Assembly: GCA_002812745.2 (NCBI GenBank)
Contig: NCSJ02000042.1
Span: 1-64,000 of the forward strand
DNA: 64,000 bases
Direction of reading: 5' to 3'
Source of the DNA: Scytalidium lignicola
Taxonomy: Eukaryota > Ascomycota > Leotiomycetes
Below are positions 20,933-33,347 of the stretch, in pieces; the first letter of the stretch is position 1; each line of letters begins with the position of its first letter. Both the position numbers and the translations under genes were made by a program. The notes beneath the pieces were generated by a model that made no database searches, was not told the DNA's origin, and worked only from the letters and a program-made list of their open reading frames with translations.

Positions 20933-22188
20933 TTAATATTGAAACGGATACCGATAGTTCTTTGTAGTTGTGTTGTAGTAGTCAAGGAAGTGAGTAGGGT
21001 CAAAGGCAAAGTTATCCCAGTGCTGGAAGTTTTCAACCTCCTCATCTGTAACCAAATCGCAGACAACCTCCATCTTCCTCCCTTTCCCTAAAAAGTACGG
21101 CGCTTGGGATATTGGAATCTTCATTCTCACTTCATAGTTTGGATACCAAGGTGCCTGTTAGGAGAAAATTNAAAAAATTAGCATAAACATGATTCAGACC
21201 TCCAACCCTCACTCATGACATACCATCCATGCTTGTGCGACCATTATGCGATCCTGCTCAGTATTATTTGGCATTCCAGCATGCCAGCATCTGAAGTCAC
21301 GCAGCATAACATCGCCCTTTTTCATAGTAGCTTGAATCGGAGGGCGAATCAATCGACGAGCCTCTACAGCCTCTGGCCGAATAGGGCAAGCAGGGTTCCC
21401 AACTTTCTGTGGTTTCTTGACGCTCTCGTCATGCTTTATTGACTCGGGACTAATGACTGTTTGACAGGTCTCATCACTGTAAGCATGTGTCCCGAGCCAG
21501 AACTCTGTTGCACCGTTCTCCATTGTGAAGTCTACGAGGGCTGTATTGGCTATCACGAGAAAGGGACATTTTGGATGTCGGAACCGAGTATCTTTATGCA
21601 CTGGTTGACGGAGACCGCCGGTTCCTTTAAGTGCATTATTTCCAGTTGTCATGACCCATTTTGGCTTTTCGCCCAAGTACCTGTAAGTCCGTTAATTACC
21701 TCAAATCTTAAGGATGATATAATAAATTTAAGATAGGGTGGTGTCTTACGCATTCATAACTTGAATTACAAATGGGTTAAAGTAGAAATCATCATATAAA
21801 AGCCCCGGTTTAGTAAATGGTGCACATTGTAAGATATTGGCTACTTATGTCAGCTTTACCTGTACTCAATTAAGAATATAGATAGAATAATTAGAATATT
21901 ATACATACATTTGACACCTTGGTTATAGGTGCTTTCTCCTTTGTGTCTGGTCTCAAGAATCCTGTCGCGATCCGCAATCATGTGTTGATATACCCTGTCG
22001 CAGTGTTCTGGGTCTACAATATCTCGTAGGATCACCATTCCATCCTGATGCAGACCTTCGAGAGCCATTTGTAGATTTGGAACAGAGTAGGATGCATTTT
22101 TCCTGTCTCCTTCTGTTAAAGGTACACGACGAGGTCCATCAGGGGCTGCTGCGCCGTTGGATTCTTGAGTTGGGAGAGAGGAAGGCAT
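20933..22188 (-). CDS. PhyH-type Fe(II)/2-oxoglutarate dioxygenase
   Basis: Four exons: 21910-22188 (to base 21909), 21750-21840, 21224-21680 and 20933-21154. Introns are 68, 69 and 69 bp; the last contains an N at 21171. About 349 residues, normal for the family. The iron ligands are the HKD triplet in RQPVHKDTRFRHP (H-x-D) and the distal histidine of DFRCWHAGMPNN. An arginine for 2-oxoglutarate is expected shortly after (QDRIMVAQ). The family hydroxylates or desaturates small molecules in the cytosol or peroxisome; this is not necessarily a phytanoyl-CoA enzyme. I chose ATG 22188 (MPSSLPTQ) rather than the upstream in-frame 22260, because the added residues are hydrophobic and untypical. 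Same strand as the fumarylacetoacetase-like gene upstream. Confidence 0.87.
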
Positions 22189-23049
22189 AATAAGTGATGA
22201 ACGTAATATCAACCTATTAATGATACCTATCGAGTTAATAATTATAGAGAATTGCAGCACTGATATAAGGTCTCAAGAGACCTCCACGTCACAAACATCA
22301 ATGAAAAAGTCGGTTCCAATTTTAAGATAAGGCTTTTCCCCTGAGCTTGGACTTCTGCGATCTTAAATTTGAAATCGCACCACGATAGGAAATATCTACA
22401 ATGTGAACTTCGAGAAATTCATTAATGTTCATCATGCTTGCATCCGGACGTCTACCCGATCTAGTACCACCCTAAGAATTCCAACTAGCTCAATACTACA
22501 ACGGTCTTATCGCAGTTTGGTGCTAGATAGGAAATAACAAGCCTCGCTATAGGTGGGATAGTTGCCGTTAATCCAGGTACATTGAGAATNAAAAATATGT
22601 CGCCTCGAGCCATCCTATCATGTAAAAGTGGGGTATATTACAGTAATTAATCAAAAACCATAAATGTGGTTACATGACTGGAAGTGAGGGAGTGAAGTTA
22701 GCAGAATTATTTGATACTTGAGGCATACAATAGTTAGTAATCGGGATACCGAAATCCACTCACTTTCGCCGGTACCGGCTATTACATACGTACTAATACA
22801 CTGAACACCCTGTGATTATAGCGATCTTTAGGCTTTAATCACCCTATAATTATAGCGACTTTTAGGCTCTAACTAACTTATAAAACAATCGCATTTTAGT
22901 ATACCTTTAATTTTTGTTTGTATAAATAGTAGTTAATAAAATGCAACGCCTCAGAACTAAATTGAGGAAAATCAAAGTAATATGAGATAGTCAGCTTAAA
23001 TATTTACTAAGCTCTTAATCATGTTCAATGCTAATTGCCGTTTGTTTGA
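22189..23049. other. intergenic region with tandem repeat
   Basis: Between the dioxygenase start and the hydrolase end. It holds an N at 22591, a CCGGTACCGG palindrome near 22769 (also near 10838 in the inner MITE) and the 34-bp tandem repeat. No gene seen. Confidence 0.45.
22806..22873. repeat. 34-bp tandem repeat, two diverged copies
   Basis: Copies at 22806-22839 and 22840-22873 share CACCCT..AATTATAGCGA and TTTAGGCT with a handful of transitions. No function evident. Confidence 0.8.
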
Positions 23050-24655
23050 CTACAAGATTGCAGGTAATATTAGTCCCCTGCATTCCCCAAATCCAACTTT
23101 TCCACTCTCGGCATTACTTGTATCACTACCACCCCAAGCCGTATAGTTAATCTCATCTCCATCTTCAACAAAGAACCGTTTATTCCCTTTAGGTGTTGTA
23201 ATAAGTTCAGTCTTTGCCTTGGTTTTTTCCACGAGAGAACAATAGGAAGATAGATCCTGAGTTGCTGTTAGTCAACCCCCTAAAGCATTTCTCCGAAAAG
23301 GATCCAACATACCGGTCCAGTCATTGTTCCTGTAGCAATTAAGTCCCCAGTCCTCAATGGACAGCCTGCCAGTGTTTGAAAGGTAAGCTAAACTCTGTCA
23401 GCCAAACAAATGAAAATATTGCATTCATTCTCATACCATCTGCTTAAAAGTCCAGTAGGTATTACGCAAATTTGTCCTAGTACACTCAAATATCTCATCT
23501 GTCCCAGCAATTCTCCAGTCCATCTTGATTGGGATATCATAGGTTGAATCATTTGGATCCGTTAGGTATGGTAGCATGTCATCCTCAATGCGAGGCTCAG
23601 GTTTGATTCGAAATGGTTCGAGGGCATCAAGTGTCACTACCCATGGACTAATAGTAGAAGCAAAATTTTTAGCATTGAATGCTGCGAAGGGAAAATCTTC
23701 TGTACGTTGGATATCTCGTGCTACGTGAAACATTGATCAGCGAAAGAAAAATCTAGGATAGAAATATTGTCTATAGCATTATATACTTACTAGACCAATC
23801 ATTCACCATAACAACTCCAAAAATATAATCTTCTGCTTCAGTAATAGGAACTCGCTTGAAGTGCTCACTTGGCTTGCCAATGAAGAAGCCTAGTTCTACT
23901 TCCACATCAAGTTCATCTGTCGGTGCCACGAAGGTCTTTGTAGTGCTCCCGTTCTGAAATAAATGTCCTATCGGTCGTACTATTGGGGTACCAGAGGGTA
24001 TAATGCTTGAAACTCTTCCAGAAAATGCACGAGGTGGACTAAACATATTGACTGGAGTGGCATGAGAAGCATGCGTATTGGTAGCATGCTGGTAAAGGGA
24101 AAAGTTAATAAAGATGTAATTTTGGTAAAAACTAGCATTCACAAAAGTTGAGAAGTCACATACAACACGAGAGTTTAAAAAATCTGTAAAGTCACTGATT
24201 GAGAATGGAACATGCATCTTAGCCTCCTTCTGTTCAACAACGCATAATTCTTGCAATTTCGCGTCGTCACGTAGTAGTGGATTCGAATCTAGCAGGAGTT
24301 GTTGCAAAAAGACACGGGTTTGGGTCAAAACTGTACGGCCGAGTGCAGCAAAGGAATTCAGCGTGGACTTAGTCAAAGTCTCAAAATCAAAGGAGCGTCG
24401 GCAATGATTTTCAAATATCCCAGCGTCAACTAGTGCCTTAAGGTCCAAAATATAATTGCCTATTGCAACGCCAGGGCGAGGTATTTCCTATTGAACGATG
24501 CTCAGTATTTGTTTTCGGTTCTCTTTTTTGCCTTACTAGGAAGGTCTATATATTCTTGCCTTTGACTCTGTAGAGAAGATCCCGAACGGGATATTTTTAA
24601 TAGAGAAAGGAGAGTCGTTCTCAACCTGAATCCAGCTAGTCAATGATGCTGACAT
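23050..24655 (-). CDS. fumarylacetoacetase-like hydrolase, divergent active site
   Basis: Six exons (24560-24655, 24164-24487, 23791-24088, 23437-23720, 23313-23387, 23050-23256) sum to 427 residues, matching full-length fumarylacetoacetase. The N-terminal domain DSPFSIKNIPFGIFSTE is joined by a GC-AG intron (donor GCAAGA at 24559) to IPRPGVAIGNYILDL. Catalytic-fold motifs present: DFTDFLNS followed by HATN, the metal ligand pair in LDVEVELGFFIG, NDWS...DIQ, and SPWVVTLDALEPF. The C-terminal part keeps PLRTGDLIATGTMTGP. The usual LHLPVGYHGR loop is replaced by SPPRAFSGR, so the tyrosine and histidine that bind fumarylacetoacetate are missing. I therefore expect C-C bond hydrolysis of a different acylpyruvate-like substrate. 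It is divergent from the permease at 25587. Confidence 0.86.
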
Positions 24656-25586
24656 TTCGACCGGTAAAGTGCTCAATTTCCATGAGAGAGTAAACTGTGT
24701 CCTGAGCAACCAACTGGTAAGAGTTTTAAAACAGAATTGTAAGTATAGACGGATTGTGTATACAATACTAGAGATTAACGGCTCCAGAAAATAATTGTTG
24801 CAGCAAATCCAAAACAGGGAATCTCAGTAAAAGACTAGACCAAGACTCTCAGTAAACTCTAATTTACCACAATTTTATCAAATATATTGGCCAGCAACTG
24901 TAACAGTGTACCGACGAACAAAAGAAGTTAAAGATTTGCTGATACTTTCTATTCCTGGCAGGGAGGTTGGTAGATAGGAGCGCTGATAAGGAGGATCGGG
25001 ATGACAATTACAATGAAATGACAAACTTCCGAGCCGCGTATGCATGGTAATTTACGACCCAGTGTTTTCATTTTACCGGCTCCACTGTAAATTATTCCCT
25101 CTTCTCCTTAACCGGACCCATTTTGAGATGCTTATATCAGTAAATGAAAAATTGGTTAAGGTAATTCTTTATTTGCACTAAAGATAGTAAGTAATGATAT
25201 TTACAACAGGGTAACACGATATCCCTCTCTCATCGATAGAAGGAGTTACGAAGGGCTTTCTTATTGCGAATCCCAATCAACAGTTTATCAGTGTTATCTC
25301 TTCAGACTTAATTACAAATTATAGAGATATACAATCGAGGGGTCAGCTACCTCTCTCCTCCCATGATAAACCAATGCCTTTCTTATCAACGCCATGTTAA
25401 CTGATAGATACTAGCCGCGCTTTAGTAGCATTCGTTGGTAATGAAGCTTTGCCACACGAGCATTGGATGAGGATGGCTGGCCAGAAACAATCCCAAGTGA
25501 CGGATATAACATCTCGATGTTCCAGGATGACACTCCAGATTTCTTGTCCTGTTCTACATCCACTATAGGCAACCACCAATTACAAG
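24656..25586. promoter_or_regulatory. shared divergent promoter region of hydrolase and permease
   Basis: About 930 bp between head-to-head genes of the cluster. No protein was recognised in it; small open frames at 25397-25599 are shadows. Control sites were not resolved by eye. Confidence 0.4.
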
Positions 25587-27488
25587 ATGGGTCTTTCATC
25601 TACAGTTGAAGCTACGAGAACAGCCCCTTCTAAACTCAGAAAGCTCTTTTCCACTAAGAAGGCCAACTTTCTCAATGGAATACAAAGCAAAGAAAATTTT
25701 AAGGATTACATCCGGACGCCCGGGTCACGAGATGATCTAAAAGACAGTAAATGGTCATGGTCAAATGAAGGTAGAACACACTCACGGTAGTTATTACGAC
25801 AACTTTTGCTAATAGAATGCACAGATCTCCTCCCTACCCCTCCAGAAAAGCGTTCATGGGGATACTGGAATTACTTCTTCTTATACTTCAGTTGGTCTAT
25901 GGATAACTGGACCCTTGGCTCCACAATGATTGGAATTGGTCTCAATTGGTGGCAATCAATTCTTGTCATCTTCGGTAGTCAGATGATTAGCTCTATCTTC
26001 CAGGCCATCAACTCCCGATGCGGTGCTGTCTATCATATCGGTTATCCTGTGGTATCCCGTTCGGTCTTTGGCATGTATGGGGCATATTATGTGGTCTTTG
26101 CTCGTGCCGTTCTAGCAGTTGTCTACTACGCCATCAAACGTGAGTCTTCGCTAAAATTCCAATCACACGTTTCGTAATATTAATACCGCTCTCGAGTATA
26201 CGTTGGATCTAGCTTTGTTGTCAATATGCTCAGGGCAGTCTTTGGGTCCCATTTCACCGACATTCCGAACCACATTGCTACATCTACCGGTTTCACAACC
26301 CAGCAAATGTTGGCATTCTTCCTTTATTGGCTGATTCATATTCCATTCACACTTCTCCGGCCTAACCAGCTCTCTTGGGTGTTCACACTAAAAATGTGCA
26401 CTATCCCGCCTGCTTACATCGGTCTTTTTATTTTCTGCATGGCCAACACCAAAGGTAAAATGGGCAATGCCTTACCAAGATCTGCGAGCGTGAGTAGCAG
26501 TGAATTTAGTTGGTTTATCATGTACGCCATCAATGCTGGTATTGGAAACACCGCAAACAGTATCACAAATCAACCTGATTACGCCCGCTGGAGTACTGAT
26601 CGTTGGGCTGTCATCATCCCACAATTTATAGCTAATCCCATCTCGGTGACCATCTCATCTACTTTTGGTATCCTTGCCACGTCCGCTATTAACAACGTTT
26701 GGGGTTTGGAGCTTTGGAACCAATGGGACCTCCTAGATGAGATAATGACGCGATATTGGAGACCAGATGTCCGCTTTGCAGTATTTCTCTGTGCCGCTGC
26801 TCAGGCTCTTCTTGTACTTGGTACTAATATCGCTGCCAATATGATTCCATTTGGAAGTGATAGTTCCATGTTACTCCCACGCTATATCAACATAACCCGT
26901 GGCCAGTTCTTAGGACTTTGTCTTGCATGGGCGGTTAACCCCTGGAAGATCCTGTATTCTGCAACCACGTTCACAAATTTCCTTGGTGGATACGGCTTAT
27001 TTATGGCTGCTGTAGTTGGCCCAACCTGCGTCGATTACTACCTCCTCACCAAAGGGAACGTGTTCATCCCCGAGTTGTACAACGGGAGCAAATCCAACCC
27101 GTATTATCACTACACCAAGGGCTGGAACATTAATGCTTATGTCGCCTATATTGCGGGGATCTCCTTTCCATTCGCTGGATTCATTGGGACTTTAGGAGCA
27201 AAAGGCGTCTCGGAGGTCGCCACCAATATGGGACATATCGGATGGCTTCTGTCATACTTTGTGTCTGCCTTTGTTTACTATGTTATGTGCATGATATTTC
27301 CAACGCCTGTCCAGCGAGTAGTTAAAGAGAGAGGTCTCGGGTGGGAATCGCTTTCCAAGCAAGAGCCGGAATTTATTGAAGGTCTTCCCGAGGAGAACGA
27401 AAGTGGACTTGAGAAAGGGGAGGGTATGGTACGCACACAGCCTGTAGAGTCTTCATCTGAACTAGAGGAGTCAAAGGAGATCAAATAG
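25587..27488 (+). CDS. NCS1-family permease (uracil/allantoin/hydantoin type)
   Basis: Exons 25587-25770, 25825-26139 and 26197-27488 give about 596 residues. After a hydrophilic N-terminus the family hallmark DLLPTPPEKRSWGYWNYFFLY (exon 2 start) leads into about twelve hydrophobic helices. These include GSTMIGIGLNWWQSILVIFG, NPWKILYSATTFTNFLGGYG and GPTCVDYYLL. The acidic tail is typical of fungal members. A plasma-membrane cation symporter for nucleobases, allantoin or hydantoins. Substrate cannot be assigned. Adjacent to the dihydropyrimidinase-like enzyme on the same strand, a pairing known for hydantoin or pyrimidine uptake and ring opening. Introns are 54 and 57 bp; the second acceptor (CTCGAG) is slightly unusual. 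Confidence 0.9.
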
Positions 27489-28792
27489 TTATTTTAGAGT
27501 TGACGAGGACTGGATATCTGCTGTTAAGTTTTACATATCTGAGTTTCTCGAGATTCACTTGCCACCTTAAATGAATTCAATTCTCTTTGTGTGGTTTATT
27601 AATTAAATTAGCTTAAGGAGAGTCTATCTTCGCGATGCTTCCACGTTATGTCGGCTAGATAGTTTGATAATGTCCCCATGTGTTCCGTCCATTGTTGAGT
27701 TTAATTACGACAGATTTTCACGGAATACTTTGAAGACGAGTAGTACGATGCTGACAGGACTAGAAGCGTGCATTAAATATGAGACTCCCGATGGCTGGAA
27801 GCGATAGGTATGAATAACAAAGGGGAGAGAGCTAGTCTCCAAGAAACCATTTACCCTCCATTTGACTAGACGCTCATCTCTTGCGAGATCTTCAATTAAT
27901 GGATTGACAATGCAGAGAACTTAACTAAAGCAATACTAAATTGCTTAGCTATGCAGTCCATGGGATAGTTACTACGTGATCCAGCAGTCGAATCAATACC
28001 CTACTCGAGACCAATTGTATTCCATAAATTCAACCCACTCATAGATGATTCCAACATATTTCCAAGCTCTATATTTATCCCTAATCTTCTCATAATATCC
28101 GTTCCACTTCGCACTGTATCCTCATTCTTATCCTTAATCTCGTAGAATAAATAAAATTTATATTATAATTCTGTGGACGTGTACGAATAATCTTTCTAGT
28201 CGTTTTAATCTGTATTATAATATGAAATCTAAATTGCAGGGCTTAAGTTGGTTCAAGACAAGTTCAAAATGTTAACAGTACTAATAATCTACGAGGGAAG
28301 TTGATGACTTTTGATTGTGGGAATTTCAAAATTTAACCTTCTACCGCGGGCTTTGCACCAGTTTTCGGGCTTTTTGCTATAGATAGGTTAAGTGTATACA
28401 AAGCAGGTACATTAGTGTAGCATGTTAATTACCTTGACTTCCTTGGGAATATTATGCGTATTTTCGGAAGTTAAGATACCTCTCTTTCGGATGTTACGTA
28501 TCGGATCTCGGATATTCGCTTTCTATGCTCAGTCCGGAACCCTTATCAGTGCTATCCCACTCTCCTTATCCCAACACTTACCTCTTAGGGAATAATCAAA
28601 CCCATTTGAAGACTAAGATACTCTCAAAAGTAAAGATGGATCAATATTCACGGCTCTTGGACTACTATTCTGCAAGGTACCCGGTATATCAATTTATTCT
28701 TTATTTTTTANTTTTTTTCTTCTTTATTATGACCTGCCGTATGCCACACTACTACAGCAACAGTCAGGCCATAATATTTAGGACAGGCAACC
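27489..28792. other. intergenic region before the amidohydrolase
   Basis: About 1.3 kb of AT-rich DNA without recognisable protein. An N near 28711 lies in a T-run. A frame with ATG at 28525 or 28635 leads to no family motif and is taken as leader. Confidence 0.45.
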
Positions 28793-30544
28793 ATGGATCT
28801 CGATCTCGTCATTCGTAATGGAACTGTTGTGACTGCATCTGATATCTGGCCTGCGAGTGATATTGGAGTTAAGGTATGACTTACATGATGCGGAGTACTT
28901 TAATTGTTCTCTCGACGGAATTGAGAAATTGACGCTTATTTTATAATCAAAAAATATAGGATGGTAAAATTGTAGTGGTAGGAACAAAACTTCAGGTCAA
29001 GGATGGTGTTGAAGAAATTCAAGCCGAGGGCGCTTATATCACACCAGGAGGCATTGATACTCATGTCCATCTATCCCAGTTTTACGAGGCTTCTGTAGAC
29101 TCGCTAAATAAGACTATTGTCACGGATGGAAATATTCCAGATATGGAGAATTATACTGGTGATACCTATGATACTGGAACTCGAAGTGCAGTTGCCGGAG
29201 GCACCACTTCAGTCATAACCTTTGCTAGTCAGTTCCGTGGAGATGAGAGTCTTGTTCCGGTGATTGAGGAGTATCACAAACTTGCCAGTGGCAAAGCATA
29301 TTGCGATTACTCTTTCCATGTTATCATATCTAACCCGACAAAACAAGTCTGTGAACATGATCTCAAACTGATGGTCGAAAAGTACGGTATCACGAGCGTG
29401 AAGATTTACATGACCTACAAATCTCTAATGCTGAAAGATTATCAAGTTCTGGATGTTATGTATGCAGCCAGAAAACTCGGAATCACTACTATGATACACG
29501 CTGAAAATGCAGATGTCATTGAGTGGATGACTGATCATTTGGAAGAGAAAGGAATGACACATCCGCACCACCATGGTAATTCGAGACCGCCTGCAGTGGA
29601 GGCCGAAGCAACGGTAAGTTTGCCCCTATCAAATCAGCTTCACAGTCAAGCTATAATGGAGAGTTATCTTAGGCTTACACATGTACGTGTACAGTTCCGC
29701 GCAATTACTATGGGCGAATTGATGGATACACCAATTTTATTAGTCCATATTTCCGGTGGAAGAGCAACCTCCATCATTCGTGATGCTCAAACTCGATTAC
29801 TTCCAGTTTATGGCGAGACTTGCCCGCAATATCTCTTTCTCCTGGCTGAAAGCATGAAGAAGGAGGGCTTTGAAGGTGATAATCTCTGATAACCATTTTT
29901 CAAATGCAGACTGATACAGATTTTATGCAGGTGCCAAATTTGTATGCTCACCTCCTATTCGTGAAGGCAAAGAGGACCAGGATGCGATCTGGCAAGGAAT
30001 AAAGAATGGGACATTTACAACTTTATCATCCGATCATGCTCCCATAAAGTTCTCACACCCAAGAGGGAAACAAGTTGGCCTGCTTCACGGAAACAAGCCG
30101 CATGGAAAATTTAGATATGTACCCAACGGACTTCCCGGTGTGGAAACTCGAGTCCCATTGCTTTTCAGTGGCGGTGTTCTAAGTGGTCGTGTAACCCCCC
30201 AGAAGTTTGTCCAAGTTACATCCACTGGGCCAGCACAATTATACGGACTAAAGAATAAGGGGACTATTGCCCCAGGCTTCGATGCAGACATCACCATCTG
30301 GTATCCGCAAGAAAGTTTCAAACCATTTACGCTAACGAATGAGATGCTACATCATGCAATAGACTATACTCCATTCGAAGGAATGGAGTTCAAGAATTGG
30401 CCGAGATATACCATAGTAAGAGGGAAGGTGGTTTTCAAGGAGGGAGAAGTGGTTGGTGAGATGGGATACGGACAGTTCCAGAAGAGAGAGACGAGTCTCC
30501 TTCCAGGCCCAAGAGACGTTTGGTTAAGCGAGTGGAGACCATAA
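28793..30544 (+). CDS. dihydropyrimidinase/hydantoinase-type cyclic amidohydrolase
   Basis: Exons 28793-28873, 28960-29613, 29695-29875 and 29931-30544 give about 509 residues. All binuclear-zinc ligands are visible: DTHVHL (HxH), SVKIYMTYK (carbamylated lysine), TMIHAEN (His), LLVHISG (His) and LSSDHAP (Asp). The enzyme opens cyclic amides (dihydrouracil, dihydrothymine, 5-substituted hydantoins or imides) in the cytosol. The long C-terminal region (GLKNKGTIAPGFDADITIWY) is also normal. The 81-bp second intron is in frame, so an unspliced frame stays open; the family alignment argues for splicing, since RPPAVEAEAT then joins FRAITMGELMDTP. Next to the NCS1 permease on the same strand. Confidence 0.92.
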
Positions 30545-31389
30545 ATAGTAACAGAGCACTGAATCCTAGCCTAGGTGATAATAGTCCTCCATTTATAATC
30601 GTAGAAATCTACATCATATAGATGAAATTATAACAGCTATATAAAGATCCTAGCCGACTATTCGAACAATTTGCGCTTGATAATAGGGGTCCTTAAAGCC
30701 GGGTCTCTTTGTATTCTTGAAAATGGAAGCAATTACTTTTAACCATTCCTCTTTATATAGCAACTGCAACAAGGAGTATAAAGAACAGCCAGCACAAAAG
30801 TGTATTAGGCGTTAGCTTGTTCCCTCTCTCGACTAGCGGAACTACTATAATACCCTACGAAATAAAATCACTATCTCTAGAATTTTACGCTGGACCAATT
30901 AACTCCATGTTGTCTGAAAAGATTGTGTCTGTTTCACCGACGAACTGCAGGTATGATAATAAGGAGGACTTATAGAAAGGTTCTTCCCAAGAAAAGATGA
31001 AATGCCCAGAATTCTGGCATAGAAGACTATATGGATTAAATACTCCTAATTGGCTAACAAGAATGAGGCATCTATAATAATGGTTAGTGGACAATAATTA
31101 ATTGAGCCCTTGGATTCCAAGAAAGACGAGACCCCGCATATCTCATTTGGTCTTTGAAAGTTAATGGGCTGCACTTGATGTATATATAAAGTTTTGCATG
31201 AGTCCATTGGCTGAAGTTATCAGTTCCCCCACCAATTCTTTACCTGAAAACTTTCTATTATTAGATTTACCTTTACCACCACTTGTGCTTAATTCTGTAA
31301 CTCTGATCCGCCCAATACTTAGTGGCCCTAAACTAGTAGCAGCCACCATAAATGACACATATTAAAATATACTGGTAATCAAGTGCATC
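30545..31389. other. intergenic region left of the HET remnant
   Basis: No gene recognised. Open frames here (for example 31161-31358 minus) have no motif. Confidence 0.45.
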
Positions 31390-31870
31390 TAGTTGCCGAG
31401 ATTAGCATTCATGATCTTAAAGAGCATCTTGTACTCCTATGACATGTGCCATCCTAGCAGTGACTTAGAGCTGTATACTTGGAGTGTTGACCATTTGAGA
31501 CAGACAACCTCACTTCTCCAATTGTGGCAGAGCTCTTCACGTCTATGACTCTAGTAGGTAATGGAACATTCTCGTTGGACAAACATTGTGGGTGATTTTC
31601 TCTACAAAAATCAACACTGAGCTCGTGCGAAGGCTTCATCAGATGCGAGTTTATCTTCCACTAATCTAGCTGTAAGAACTTTAAACAGGTTGTCTACATG
31701 CTCTTCTTTTGGGCAATCTAACAAGGTTAGCATATATAATGATTTATGGAATGAAAAATTATAGGCTCTTCAACATTGTTATGCAACTCTTCATTCTCGA
31801 TGTTTTTACAAATTAAATTTATATTAAATGTAGTATTTGGATATGTACATCTAAGAACTACAAGAAGCTT
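31390..31870 (-). pseudogene. HET-domain gene, inverted 5' portion
   Basis: The minus strand carries the N-terminal half of a heterokaryon-incompatibility (HET) protein: CRENHPQCLSNENV, then LPTRVIDVKS and KYTALSHC. The conserved WG after SHC is damaged, with TAG in place of the TGG codon. NANLGN and MHLITSI follow before homology fades near 31390. The continuation of the same domain is on the opposite strand from about 31871, so this segment of about 480 bp has been flipped. Confidence 0.68.
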
Positions 31871-33347
31871 CAAAGCCGCTTCAATATGTCACAACTGCCA
31901 CAGATATTCCAAGATGCAGTTATCGTCACTCATAAACTAGGTATTCGGTAAGCTACGGCATATCCCATGTATACATCTCTTAAATCATTCCTCTGACTTA
32001 TTAAAAAGGTTTTTGTGGATAAATTCTCTTTGCATCATTCAAGACTCTCGTGATGGTTGGCAAATCGAATCAGCGAGAATGGGCGAGGTTTACGGAAACT
32101 CACTTATTACAATCCTGGCCTCCACTGCCCTAAATAGTGAGCAAGGCTTCCTCGGTCAGCGTGATCGAAACCGCTACATAATGACTAAATTCTCTCCCTT
32201 TCTAAGGCATCCTGAACACTGGACTTGGATCCACTGGTCGGTATCTGATGGGAGCTGGGATCGGGTTGGGTTGGAAAGTTAAACCATCGGGCTTGGGCTT
32301 TCCAGGAAAATTGCCCTGCACCACGGATACTAGAGTATAGCCCTACAAGTTTGGAGCGGCTCTTCAACCAAAACACATTTGACGACCGAGAAAGGCGCTT
32401 TGATGGTGGTGGCCTACATGATAGTTACAAGGAACTTATGTGGATATTAAGCCTACCTGATATGTCCAAGCCTCCTAACATGGATGTGATACCAGCACAT
32501 CCAACTTTTGCTGGTGGTTCAAGTATCCTTAACATCTACGAGCGCTGGTACAAATTAGTAGAGGGTTATTCAGGCCGAGATTTAACATTTGAGATCGACA
32601 GATTACCCGCAATTGCGGGTCTCGTAAGCAAAATTCAAAAAGTTTCGGGCGATGTCCATGTGGCAGGACTATAAGAAAGATATCGGTAATAGATTATACT
32701 GGCAACGCCGGGGGTACGGAGATCTGCGTCGCCCGTCAAAATACATTGTCCCATCATGGAGCTAGACTTCCATACAAGGCTTTAATCACAACCCAACAAC
32801 AACCAAGTACAATCTCTTTGCTGAGCTCCTCGATGTCGACGTTAGGATGGGTTGGCTCAATCCCTTAGGTGAAGTCTTTAACGGATCAATCATCCTCAAG
32901 GCACCTCTGAGAAAGCTAAAGATAAGCCAACGAACGGTCTGGGCTGACCATGCCGAGCTTGATTCTGAATTGGATATCTGGGCAAGACGACTTGAATATT
33001 ATGGGAAACAGAAAGTTAATGTATATAAACATGACTACGCGCTAAAATACCAGCAAGATACCATTGATCCTAGGAGTATGGGAATGTGTTCTATTCGTTT
33101 CGATCTTGAGACTCTCACCAGAATAGAAAATGTGGCCTTACTCCAGCTTATTCTAGTCGGAGTTCAGTTGATGCAGGAGAAAGATAGTGATAACCAATCT
33201 TACGGCATTGTTTTGGAGGACACTGAAGATGGTAATCTGTATCGACGTATTGGTGTATATTCGATTATAGATCCAGAAGCAAGCTTATATAGTGGCGAGT
33301 ATGCAACTCTGCAGGGATGGAAGCATAGCGTTGTGACTATCATATAA
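31871..33347 (+). pseudogene. HET-domain gene, 3' portion with frameshifts and stops
   Basis: The plus strand continues the HET domain: SQLPQIFQDAVIVTHKLGIR, an intron of about 59 bp (GTAAGC...AAAAG), then FLWINSLCIIQDSRDGWQIE and EVYGNSLITILAS. A frameshift near 32280 separates VGLES from LNHRAWAFQENCPAPRILEY. Another near 32670 precedes RLYWQRRGY, and TAG replaces the expected TGG in the PSWSW motif near 32762. The C-terminal third (32847-33347) is open. HET proteins trigger cell death on fusion with unlike strains; this copy cannot make one. Confidence 0.75.
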
